12,429 bases of DNA, taken from assembly GCA_900772695.1 (NCBI GenBank), contig CAAGRO010000166.1:1-12429 (forward strand), given 5' to 3'. The position numbers were made by a program, and so were the translations under genes. Numbering within the stretch: position 1 is the stretch's first letter; every line of letters begins with the position of its first letter. The notes below the pieces were generated by a model. That model saw only the letters and a list, made by a program, of their open reading frames with translations. It made no database searches and was not told the origin of the DNA. Source of the stretch: an uncultured Oribacterium sp. (GTDB lineage: Bacteria > Bacillota > Clostridia > Lachnospirales > Lachnospiraceae). Positions 1 through 5,289 of the stretch are shown in pieces.

Positions 1-593
1 GGATCGTAATAGGGATTCGGCAGGAAACGTACATCGAACAGCAGGTCTGCGTCCTCCGGAATCCCATGCTTGAAGCCGAAGCTGAGGATCGTCACCTGCA
101 GGTTTTCATAAGCCTTCTGCCCCTCGAAGATATCCGCGAGCTGTCCGCGCAGCTCCTTCGTGAGCAGGTGCGAGGTATCGATGATGTAGTCGGCCTTTTC
201 CTTGAGCCAGCCCATCGCCTTCCGCTCCGCCTCAATGCCGGTTTCGACGCGACCGTCCTTACTGAGCGGGTGCGCACGCCGGGTCTCCTTGAAGCGCTTG
301 ATGAGAGCCTCGTCCGACGCGTCGAGATACACGATTTCATAGTCGATGCGTCCGCGGATGTCCCAGGTGTCGAGCACCTCCTTCAGCAGCGGCAGATCGC
401 TGCCCGAGCGCACATCGATCCCGAGTGCCGCCTTCGTGATCTGCTCATGCCCGTCGACGATCAGCTCTGCAAATTTATCGATCAGCGGAATCGGCAGATT
501 ATCGACGCAGTAGTACCCCATATCCTCGAGGGACTTCAGTGCGATCGTCTTGCCGGCGCCACTCATCCCAGTCACGATTAAAAGCTTCCCCAT
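1..593 (-). CDS. rapZ: RapZ-type RNase adapter / nucleotide-binding protein, 3' part cut off by window edge
   Basis: The first 197 codons are present, and the frame stays open to the window edge, so the C-terminal third is missing. The ATG at 593 follows GGAGGTGA with good spacing. A P-loop GMSGAGKT lies at residues 9-16 and DNLP follows at about 31-34. The stretch LDASDEALIKRFKETRRAHP near residue 90 and LSFGFKHGIPEDADLLFDV near residue 168 are hallmarks of the RapZ/YvcJ family. RapZ binds nucleotides and, in Enterobacteria, guides RNase E to the glmZ small RNA to control amino-sugar synthesis. In Firmicutes the protein (YvcJ) is a GTP/ATP-binding protein of less certain role. It is downstream of murB on the same strand after a 193-bp spacer, in the usual clostridial order, so co-transcription with hprK and murB is likely. 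Family assignment is firm; the molecular role here is inferred. Confidence 0.95.
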   Translation of the reverse strand, partial: MGKLLIVTGMSGAGKTIALKSLEDMGYYCVDNLPIPLIDKFAELIVDGHEQITKAALGIDVRSGSDLPLLKEVLDTWDIRGRIDYEIVYLDASDEALIKRFKETRRAHPLSKDGRVETGIEAERKAMGWLKEKADYIIDTSHLLTKELRGQLADIFEGQKAYENLQVTILSFGFKHGIPEDADLLFDVRFLPNPYYD

Positions 594-698
594 GGCTCAC
601 CTCCGCTGTTTACTCTTTACTCATTGTTCAACGCATCTTCCGCTCATCTGCTGTTGCCACAGCGCATATCACACACCGGGGTGCCGAAGTCATCCGGT

Positions 699-731
699 GA
701 TCAGAACTCGCCCCAGAGCTTCTCCTCCGGG
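699..731 (-). repeat. Decayed copy of the murB 3' end
   Basis: These 33 bases match 785-817 (the last murB codons, the stop and two flanking bases) with only two mismatches, 86 bp away. Read on the minus strand the copy encodes PEEKLWGEF then TGA, against PEVKLWGEF then TGA in murB. An in-frame TAG two codons upstream of the PEE shows it is not part of a working gene. It is a direct repeat in the murB-rapZ spacer. Confidence 0.8.
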
Positions 732-786
732 TGCTACGGTTCATCCCGCCACATTCCGTTTGCCTGATATCGGCATCACTCGACGA

Positions 787-1878
787 TCAGAACTCTCCCC
801 AGAGCTTCACCTCCGGGGTCAGCTCGACGTGCTGCTCCAGGAGGACGCGCTTCCGCACCTCGCCGATCAGCCAGTAGATGTCCGCTGCCCGCGCGGTCCC
901 GTCGTTGATGACGAAGCCGCAGTGCTTCTCACTCACCTGTGCACCGCCGTGCCGGAAGCCGCGCAGTCCCGTGTCCTCGATCAGTTTGCCTGCGAAGTAG
1001 CCCTCCGGCCGTTTGAAGGTCGAGCCCGCCGAGGCCTTGTCGAGCGGCTGCTTCTCCTTCCGCCGGTTCTGGAAATCGGCCATCCGCGCCTGGATCTCGG
1101 CCGGGTCGCCCTTTCGCAGTGCCAATGTCGCCGCCACGACGACATACCCTCTCTCCGGGATCACACTATGCCGGTAGCCGAGCGCAAGCTCCGCCGGCGT
1201 CAGGGTCCGAAGCTCCCCCTCCGGTGTCAGGACGTCCACGGAGTACAGCACATCCTTCATCTCCGTGCCATACGCACCTGCATTCATCGTCACCGCACCA
1301 CCGATCGTGCCCGGGATGCCGCGGAGCGCCTCCATACCACAGAGCTCCTGCGTCGCTGCAAACTGCGCCGCCTTACTGAGCAGCGTCCCTGCCAGCACAC
1401 GGATGTAATACGTTTTTTCGTCAGCTGCTGTCGCATTCACAGCAGCTGCTTCCGATGTCGCGCACATAGCTGCACTTCCAGCAGCCGGCTTCGACTCGGT
1501 TCCGATCGCGGCTTTCGCCTGCTCTTTCACTGCGGTCGTATGCACCGCAGCTGCTTCCGGCGCTGCGCTCTTCGCACTTCCGGTCGCGGACGACGACGCG
1601 TGAAGTGATGATGTCGCGTCGGAAGCATTGGCCTCCGGAAGAAGCTCGATGCCCTCCAGTGCACGACCGATCTCAACGACCACATGGTCGACGCCGGCAT
1701 CGCTTACCAGCAGATTCGTGCCGTTTCCGATGATGTCATACGGGAGCTCCTCTTCATGAAGGAAGTGAATCAGCTTCTGAAGCTCCTCGATCTCCTCCGG
1801 CACCACATAGACCTTCGCCGGGCCACCGACCCGGAAACTCGTATGCTGCTTCAGAGGTTCATTTTTCAGTACTTTCAT
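787..1878 (-). CDS. murB: UDP-N-acetylenolpyruvoylglucosamine reductase with a large Ala-rich insertion
   Basis: MurB reduces UDP-GlcNAc-enolpyruvate to UDP-MurNAc with NADPH and FAD, in the cytoplasm, the second committed step of peptidoglycan synthesis. Family motifs seen are HTSFRVGGPA (12-21), the FAD-binding GNGTNLLVSD (51-60), GIPGTIGGAVTMNAGAYG (187-204), the YRHS segment (235-238) and SAGSTFKRP (283-291), whose Ser286 is the expected proton donor. Glu356 in ELTPEVKLWGE is the likely catalytic glutamate. The motif pattern fits the shorter type II enzymes of Firmicutes. The 363 residues exceed the usual 300 or so because residues 81-156 are an Ala/Ser/Thr-rich insertion in the FAD domain. 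The frame is open upstream of the ATG at 1878 but offers no ATG, GTG or TTG; a weak GGAAAGG precedes the ATG. The protein is probably active, since all core motifs survive. Confidence 0.95.
   Translation of the reverse strand: MKVLKNEPLKQHTSFRVGGPAKVYVVPEEIEELQKLIHFLHEEELPYDIIGNGTNLLVSDAGVDHVVVEIGRALEGIELLPEANASDATSSLHASSSATGSAKSAAPEAAAVHTTAVKEQAKAAIGTESKPAAGSAAMCATSEAAAVNATAADEKTYYIRVLAGTLLSKAAQFAATQELCGMEALRGIPGTIGGAVTMNAGAYGTEMKDVLYSVDVLTPEGELRTLTPAELALGYRHSVIPERGYVVVAATLALRKGDPAEIQARMADFQNRRKEKQPLDKASAGSTFKRPEGYFAGKLIEDTGLRGFRHGGAQVSEKHCGFVINDGTARAADIYWLIGEVRKRVLLEQHVELTPEVKLWGEF
1442..1559 (-). repeat. Imperfect 105-bp tandem repeat inside murB
   Basis: GCAGCTGCTTCCG occurs exactly at 1442-1454 and again at 1547-1559, 105 bp or 35 codons apart. 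At protein level EAAAV recurs at residues 108-112 and 143-147. Its surroundings also match loosely: GSA before it, and an Ala/Thr run ending in an acidic-basic triplet after it. The repeat keeps the reading frame and lies in the low-complexity insertion of MurB. Confidence 0.6.
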
Positions 1879-1921
1879 GCTTCGCCTTTCCAGCCATGCG
1901 CTCTCCAGATACCGTACCCGG

Positions 1922-1974
1922 TCGATCTCCGTTCGGTATGCAGAAACTCTGCATACGCGCTTCTTCGATCTCCG
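1922..1974. repeat. Perfect hairpin flanked by 10-bp direct repeats in the hprK-murB spacer
   Basis: TCGATCTCCG occurs at 1922-1931 and again at 1965-1974. Between them lies a perfect 9-bp inverted repeat, GTATGCAGA (1936-1944) and TCTGCATAC (1948-1956), with a 3-base loop. No T-run follows on either strand, so it is not a classical terminator. In the hprK-murB transcript it would form a strong hairpin between the two cistrons. Confidence 0.7.
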
Positions 1975-2008
1975 CTGCTCTGCGTCATGGCCGCACTGGA
2001 TGTCGAAA

Positions 2009-2944
2009 TCAGTTTCCGCCCTTCATGTTCGCGGTGACGCGCTCGTAGAGCACCTGCGCCGCGTTGTAGCCCATCTTCTTCGCACGGTTATTGACCGCCG
2101 CACACTCGACGATGATGGCGACATTCCGGCCCGGGCGCACCGGGATATCGTAGCAGATCACCTTGTTGCCGAGGAACTCGGTGTAATTATCCTTGAGGCC
2201 GAGACGGTCGTAATCCTTATCCTTCGACCAGTCGGCGAGCTTGATGACCATGTTGATGCTCTGGGTATCCTTCACACACTCGACACCGAACATCTGCTTG
2301 ACGTCGATGATACCGATGCCACGCAGCTCGATGAAGTGGCGTGTGATGTCCGGCGCACTGCCGACGAGGGTGTCGTCCGATACCTTGCGAAGCTCGACGA
2401 CGTCATCCGCCACGAGACGATGGCCACGCTTGATCAGCTCGAGTGCCGCCTCGGACTTACCGATACCGGAATCGCCCATGATCAGCACGCCCTCACCGTA
2501 TACATCGACGAGCACACCGTGCACGGAAATCATCGGTGCCATCCGGACCTTCAGCCAGCTGATGATCGTTGCCTCCAGCTCCGTCGTCATACGCGTCGAC
2601 TGCAGCAGCGGGATACCCGCATTGCGACACGCCTCGATCATACAGCTGTCCGGCTCGATGCCACGCGCATAGATGATGACCGGAATCGGATACTTCGACA
2701 GCGCAGCATACTTCGCACGGCGCTCCGGTGCATCGAAGGTCATCAGGTACGCGGTCTCTACATTACCGATGATCTGCACACGCTCAGAATCAAACTGATC
2801 AAAAAAGCCCGCAAGCTGTAACGCCGGACGGTTCACATCCGGAATCGTGATAAATTTATGGTCTGTATCGATATCCGGTGTCAGATTTCTGAGCCCTTCC
2901 TTCTCGATCAGCTCTGTAACACTCACCTTATCTACTGTCTGCAT
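2009..2944 (-). CDS. hprK: HPr kinase/phosphorylase
   Basis: HprK phosphorylates Ser46 of the PTS protein HPr (and Crh where present) using ATP or PPi, and reverses the reaction with phosphate. It is the sensor of carbon catabolite repression in Firmicutes. The 311-residue protein shows the N-terminal HprK_N domain (about 5-130), the catalytic His142 in SVHGVLVDVYG, the P-loop GDSGIGKS (157-164), the paired aspartates VADDVVE (178-184), and the family signature LRGIGIIDVKQMFG (207-220). The C-terminal IPVRPGRN and NNRAKKMGYNAA are also typical. The ATG at 2944 was chosen because AAGGAGA precedes it with good spacing and because it gives the family's usual length of about 310. The frame stays open upstream to 3220; an alternative ATG at 3085 with AGGTG upstream would add 47 residues. 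hprK leads the hprK-murB-rapZ cluster. Confidence 0.97.
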   Translation of the reverse strand: MQTVDKVSVTELIEKEGLRNLTPDIDTDHKFITIPDVNRPALQLAGFFDQFDSERVQIIGNVETAYLMTFDAPERRAKYAALSKYPIPVIIYARGIEPDSCMIEACRNAGIPLLQSTRMTTELEATIISWLKVRMAPMISVHGVLVDVYGEGVLIMGDSGIGKSEAALELIKRGHRLVADDVVELRKVSDDTLVGSAPDITRHFIELRGIGIIDVKQMFGVECVKDTQSINMVIKLADWSKDKDYDRLGLKDNYTEFLGNKVICYDIPVRPGRNVAIIVECAAVNNRAKKMGYNAAQVLYERVTANMKGGN

Positions 2945-3134
2945 CTTCGTCTCTCCTTCATGTCTCTTCATCTGGCCGATTTCATCCGAAGCAGTGAACG
3001 GATCGTCAGGCGCTCCTTCACTTATCTTCGGCCGGCCTTTGCTCGAAACTATACGCTTTAGCACGTGCTGAAATCGTCGTATCATATCTGCACCTGGCCC
3101 ACACCGGGGCCCGCCTGTCGACATACTAAGATTA

Positions 3135-3163
3135 AGTATATTTTGTCGCAGGACAAAAATCAA
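3135..3163 (-). promoter_or_regulatory. Sigma-A-like promoter of the hprK cluster
   Basis: On the minus strand, TTGATT (3163-3158) and TATACT (3140-3135) are separated by exactly 17 bases, close to the sigma-A consensus. Transcription would start near 3128, leaving a leader of about 184 nt before the ATG at 2944. No other good match was seen in the 3164-3300 stretch upstream. Confidence 0.7.
3141..3158. promoter_or_regulatory. Palindrome filling the hprK promoter spacer, candidate operator
   Basis: TTTTGTC (3141-3147) and GACAAAA (3152-3158) form a perfect 7-bp inverted repeat around GCAG. It occupies the space between the -35 and -10 hexamers, where a bound repressor would block RNA polymerase. 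The regulator is not identifiable from the sequence. Confidence 0.45.
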
Positions 3164-3282
3164 CCGCGAGGGGCATGTCGGTTCTCTACGCCGCGAGGCA
3201 CGCTGGTTATCCCCCATCATACAGGGGCCCGTAACAGTTCATGTAATGTGGTCCCGGAGGTGCGGCATGTCCTGTTTTGAAC
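3164..3282. other. Non-coding spacer between hprK promoter and repeat array
   Basis: No credible gene is seen here. The frames that cross it lack ribosome-binding sites and family features. CCGCGAGG occurs twice (3163-3170 and 3191-3198). Nothing else stands out. Confidence 0.5.
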
Positions 3283-3686
3283 GATGACGCAATAACCCGC
3301 CTCGAGCAAAAAAGGCACTAACCTTTTTCGCTATATCATACGCCGATGAAAAAAGGCATTATCTGTACTCGTTTTGCGCCTGCTCATCAATCCTATTTTT
3401 ACACTCATGACACAATAGACCCTCCCGAAGAAAAAGGGCATTACCGAAAATAATGCTCTTTTCTCTATCGAAGCTGTATTGCGTCACTTCGCTCCAAAAA
3501 TATAATGTCTTTATTATCCAAGAGCATCTATTGCGACAAAGCATAATGCCTTTTTTATAAGACGCTCGTTATAGTAAATCTCGATAATGCCTTTTTCATC
3601 GGATATTAGTTATAGTAAATTTCCATAATGCCTTTATTTCTGTGCCTGCGCTATTGTGTCATCTTCCAAAATACATAATGTCCATG
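3283..3686. repeat. Degenerate 41-bp-period repeat array with internal inversion
   Basis: Each unit has two conserved blocks: block 1 resembles TGACRCAATAG and block 2 resembles GATGAAAAAAGGCATTAT, with about 10 variable bases between. On the plus strand, block 2 GGC triplets lie at 3314, 3355 and 3437 (41 and 82 apart) and block 1 at 3285 and 3408 (123 apart), all multiples of 41. To the right the units are inverted, appearing on the plus strand as ATAATGCCTTT. These lie at 3450, 3502, 3543, 3584, 3625 and weakly 3675, with steps of 52, 41, 41, 41 and 50. Their block 1 (TATTG or TATAG) lies at 3477, 3529, 3570, 3611 and 3652, in the same phase. The orientation flips near 3445, between GCATTA and TAATGC. 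About nine to ten units are present, one almost unrecognisable. No protein gene is convincing here. Confidence 0.75.
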
Positions 3687-3759
3687 AAATCCAAACTACC
3701 ATTTTTGTGAAAAGCAAATCCCTCTGTCCCCACCACGGCCCGGCTTCGGAATCTACAAT

Positions 3760-3789
3760 TCATTTTTTCGGTGTATGTTTAAATGGCAG
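3760..3789 (-). repeat. Decayed copy of the murI 3' end
   Basis: Minus-strand 3789-3760 matches the last 30 bases of murI at 3849-3820 at about 23 of 30 positions, 60 bp apart. The copy reads LPFKHTPKK then TGA against LPFTYAPEN then TGA in murI, so even the stop codon is kept. It lies between the repeat array and murI. Confidence 0.65.
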
Positions 3790-3819
3790 CACATCGAGGC
3801 ACGCACGCATCTACTCTTC

Positions 3820-4641
3820 TCAGTTTTCCGGTGCATAGGTAAATGGCAGGTCAAGGAGCTTCTGCTGAAGCGCGACGGCTTCCTGTCCGGGAACACTGGA
3901 GTAAAGGGCGATCGTACCTGCTTCGCCAGATGCATTGAGCATATCTGCTTCACGGAGACGGCGCTTCGTTTCGCGGGCGGTTCCGTAGGCACCGTCGTAG
4001 AAGGTGAAGTCGTAGCCAAGGGCGTTTCGGATAGCATCCATCGCGAACGGGAAATGGGTGCAGCCGAGGACGACGCTGTCGACGAGAAGGCCGTCACCGC
4101 CGTCTTCCTGCTTACGGAACGGGTGGAGGAGGTCCTGAAGATAGTGCAGAAGCTCGTCCGAGTTTTCCTTTCCGGCTTCTACGAGCGGGACGATGCCCGG
4201 CGCGGCAACCGGATGAATCTCGGCGGCATCACTGAATCGACCAATCAGGTGGTGCAGTCTTTCTCCGTGAATGGTGGATGCAGTCGCAAGCACGAGCACG
4301 CGCGGGTGCTTCGTTTCGGCGTGATCCACAGCAGATTTCACTGCCGGCTCCATGCCGATGATGATGAGCTCCGGATACTTCGCGCGGAGCCAGTCGGCAG
4401 CGGCAGAGGTCGCCGTGTTGCAGGCGATGACGATGGCCTTGCAGCCATGGGCCAGAAGGAACTGAACATTGGCATCCGACATCTCGCGGATGCAGGCCTC
4501 CGGCTTATCGCCGTAGGGCGCGTGGATGCTGTCCCCAAAGAATATATAATTTTCGTTCGGCATATCGTGGCGGAGGATCCGAAGGACGGAGATCCCACCG
4601 ACACCAGAGTCGAAGACACCGATCGGAGAACTTGAATTCAT
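3820..4641 (-). CDS. murI: Glutamate racemase
   Basis: MurI interconverts L- and D-glutamate without a cofactor, supplying D-Glu for the peptidoglycan stem peptide. The 273 residues fit the family length. DSGVGG (11-16) holds the conserved Asp and Ser, GDSIHAPYGDK (36-46) matches the usual GDxxxxPYG segment, ACNTATSAA (73-81) holds the first catalytic Cys74, and LGCTHFPF (192-199) the second, Cys194. EPAVKSAV near residue 98 is also typical. The ATG at 4641 is preceded by AGGAAGT at normal spacing. A promoter of the form TTGCGG-N17-TAAGAT lies just upstream, divergent from the secG promoter. The gene stands alone on its strand, with the repeat array downstream and no clear T-tract terminator. 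An imperfect copy of its tail lies beyond its stop. Confidence 0.97.
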   Translation of the reverse strand: MNSSSPIGVFDSGVGGISVLRILRHDMPNENYIFFGDSIHAPYGDKPEACIREMSDANVQFLLAHGCKAIVIACNTATSAAADWLRAKYPELIIIGMEPAVKSAVDHAETKHPRVLVLATASTIHGERLHHLIGRFSDAAEIHPVAAPGIVPLVEAGKENSDELLHYLQDLLHPFRKQEDGGDGLLVDSVVLGCTHFPFAMDAIRNALGYDFTFYDGAYGTARETKRRLREADMLNASGEAGTIALYSSVPGQEAVALQQKLLDLPFTYAPEN

Positions 4642-4694
4642 ATGACTTACTTCCTGTTATATCGCTGTTATATTGCATTCGTACTAATAATCGT

Positions 4695-4723
4695 ATCTTA
4701 GTTCATTTGGGCTGGTTCCGCAA
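4695..4723 (-). promoter_or_regulatory. Sigma-A-like promoter of murI
   Basis: On the minus strand, TTGCGG (4723-4718) and TAAGAT (4700-4695) are separated by 17 bases, about 55 bp before the murI ATG. The fit is moderate. It is back to back with the secG promoter. Confidence 0.5.
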
Positions 4724-4739
4724 CTTACAGAACTTCCGC

Positions 4740-4768
4740 TTGCACATTCCGGGCGAGTGTGCTATAGT
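4740..4768 (+). promoter_or_regulatory. Sigma-A-like promoter of secG
   Basis: TTGCAC (4740-4745) and TATAGT (4763-4768) are separated by 17 bases, and TG one base before the -10 gives an extended -10. Transcription would start near 4775, about 36 nt before the secG ATG. Confidence 0.75.
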
Positions 4769-4810
4769 CCATAGGTATTTGTAAAACTATGTATGAGGTG
4801 GTGAAGATTT

Positions 4811-5038
4811 ATGAAAATCGCACTTGTCATTATATTCTGTATTTTAGGCGTTGCTCTTTCCGCGATCATTCTGATGCAGGAAGGTAAGAGCCAGGGTCTC
4901 GGTGCCATCTCCGGCATGGCCGACACCTACTGGGGCAAGAACAGAGGCCGTTCCATCGAGGGCGGACTGGAGAAGTTCACGAAGATCGCAGCTGTGCTCT
5001 TCTTCGTCGTAGCGCTTGTTCTCGACGTAATCTGGTAA
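4811..5038 (+). CDS. secG: Preprotein translocase subunit SecG
   Basis: SecG is the small membrane subunit of the SecYEG channel, which exports unfolded proteins with SecA. The 75-residue product has the expected two transmembrane segments, about residues 3-21 and 57-74. Between them is the typical loop with QEGKSQGLGAISG and a WGKNRG motif. GAGGTGGTGA precedes the ATG at 4811. A strong promoter lies upstream and an intrinsic terminator follows 24 bases after the stop, so secG is largely a single-gene transcript, though read-through into rnr is possible. secG-rnr-smpB is a common order in Firmicutes. The identification is secure despite the short length. Confidence 0.95.
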   Translation: MKIALVIIFCILGVALSAIILMQEGKSQGLGAISGMADTYWGKNRGRSIEGGLEKFTKIAAVLFFVVALVLDVIW

Positions 5039-5062
5039 TGACGAATAAGATTTGATACGATG

Positions 5063-5096
5063 TACCTGCATACAAAACGTATGCAGGTATTTTTTT
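5063..5096 (+). terminator. Intrinsic terminator after secG
   Basis: TACCTGCATAC (5063-5073) pairs perfectly with GTATGCAGGTA (5079-5089) around a 5-base loop, followed by seven T (5090-5096). It is a textbook Rho-independent terminator. Confidence 0.92.
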
Positions 5097-5106
5097 AACC
5101 GTTCCG

Positions 5107-5248
5107 CACCAGAGGAAAGAAAACAGAAAATGGCCATGTATGGACACTTTTCTGCTCTCTTTCCTCTGGTGGTCAAGATGCGTAGCATCTCTGACCATGA
5201 AAGCGAGATTTTCCGAAGGAAAATGGAGCTTTCTTGCGGAACAAGCTC
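5107..5248 (+). promoter_or_regulatory. Structured leader of rnr with four consecutive hairpins
   Basis: Hairpin 1 pairs 5107-5119 with 5159-5171 (13 bp, no mismatch) and continues inward to 5130/5148 with two mismatches, closing a 17-base loop. Hairpin 2 pairs GGTCA and AGATGC (5171-5181) with GCATCT and TGACC (5185-5196) around a GTA loop with one bulged C. Hairpin 3 is ATTTTCC-GAA-GGAAAAT (5208-5224). Hairpin 4 is GAGCTT (5226-5231) with AAGCTC (5243-5248). None ends in a T-run. The block lies between the secG terminator and the rnr ATG at 5290. No convincing promoter was found in it; TTGCGG (5235-5240) with a poor -10 is the best candidate. Confidence 0.6.
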
Positions 5249-5289
5249 ACGAACATATCAACAGACTGTACGAAATAGAAAAGGAACGT

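Noticed and set aside
2945..3220. hprK starting at 3220
   Set aside because: The predicted promoter at 3135-3163 would lie inside such a gene, and 403 residues greatly exceeds the family length.
3359..3544. 61-codon minus-strand frame within the repeat array
   Set aside because: It crosses the inversion axis of the repeats, has no ribosome-binding site, and a 41-bp period cannot keep one reading frame.
3283..3686. CRISPR array
   Set aside because: Units are too variable, conserved blocks are short, there are no uniform spacers, the two arms face opposite ways, and there are no cas genes.
5140..5289. Earlier in-frame ATGs for rnr at 5140 and 5197
   Set aside because: Neither has a ribosome-binding site, both lie within or directly against the leader hairpins, and the added residues do not resemble an RNase R N-terminus.
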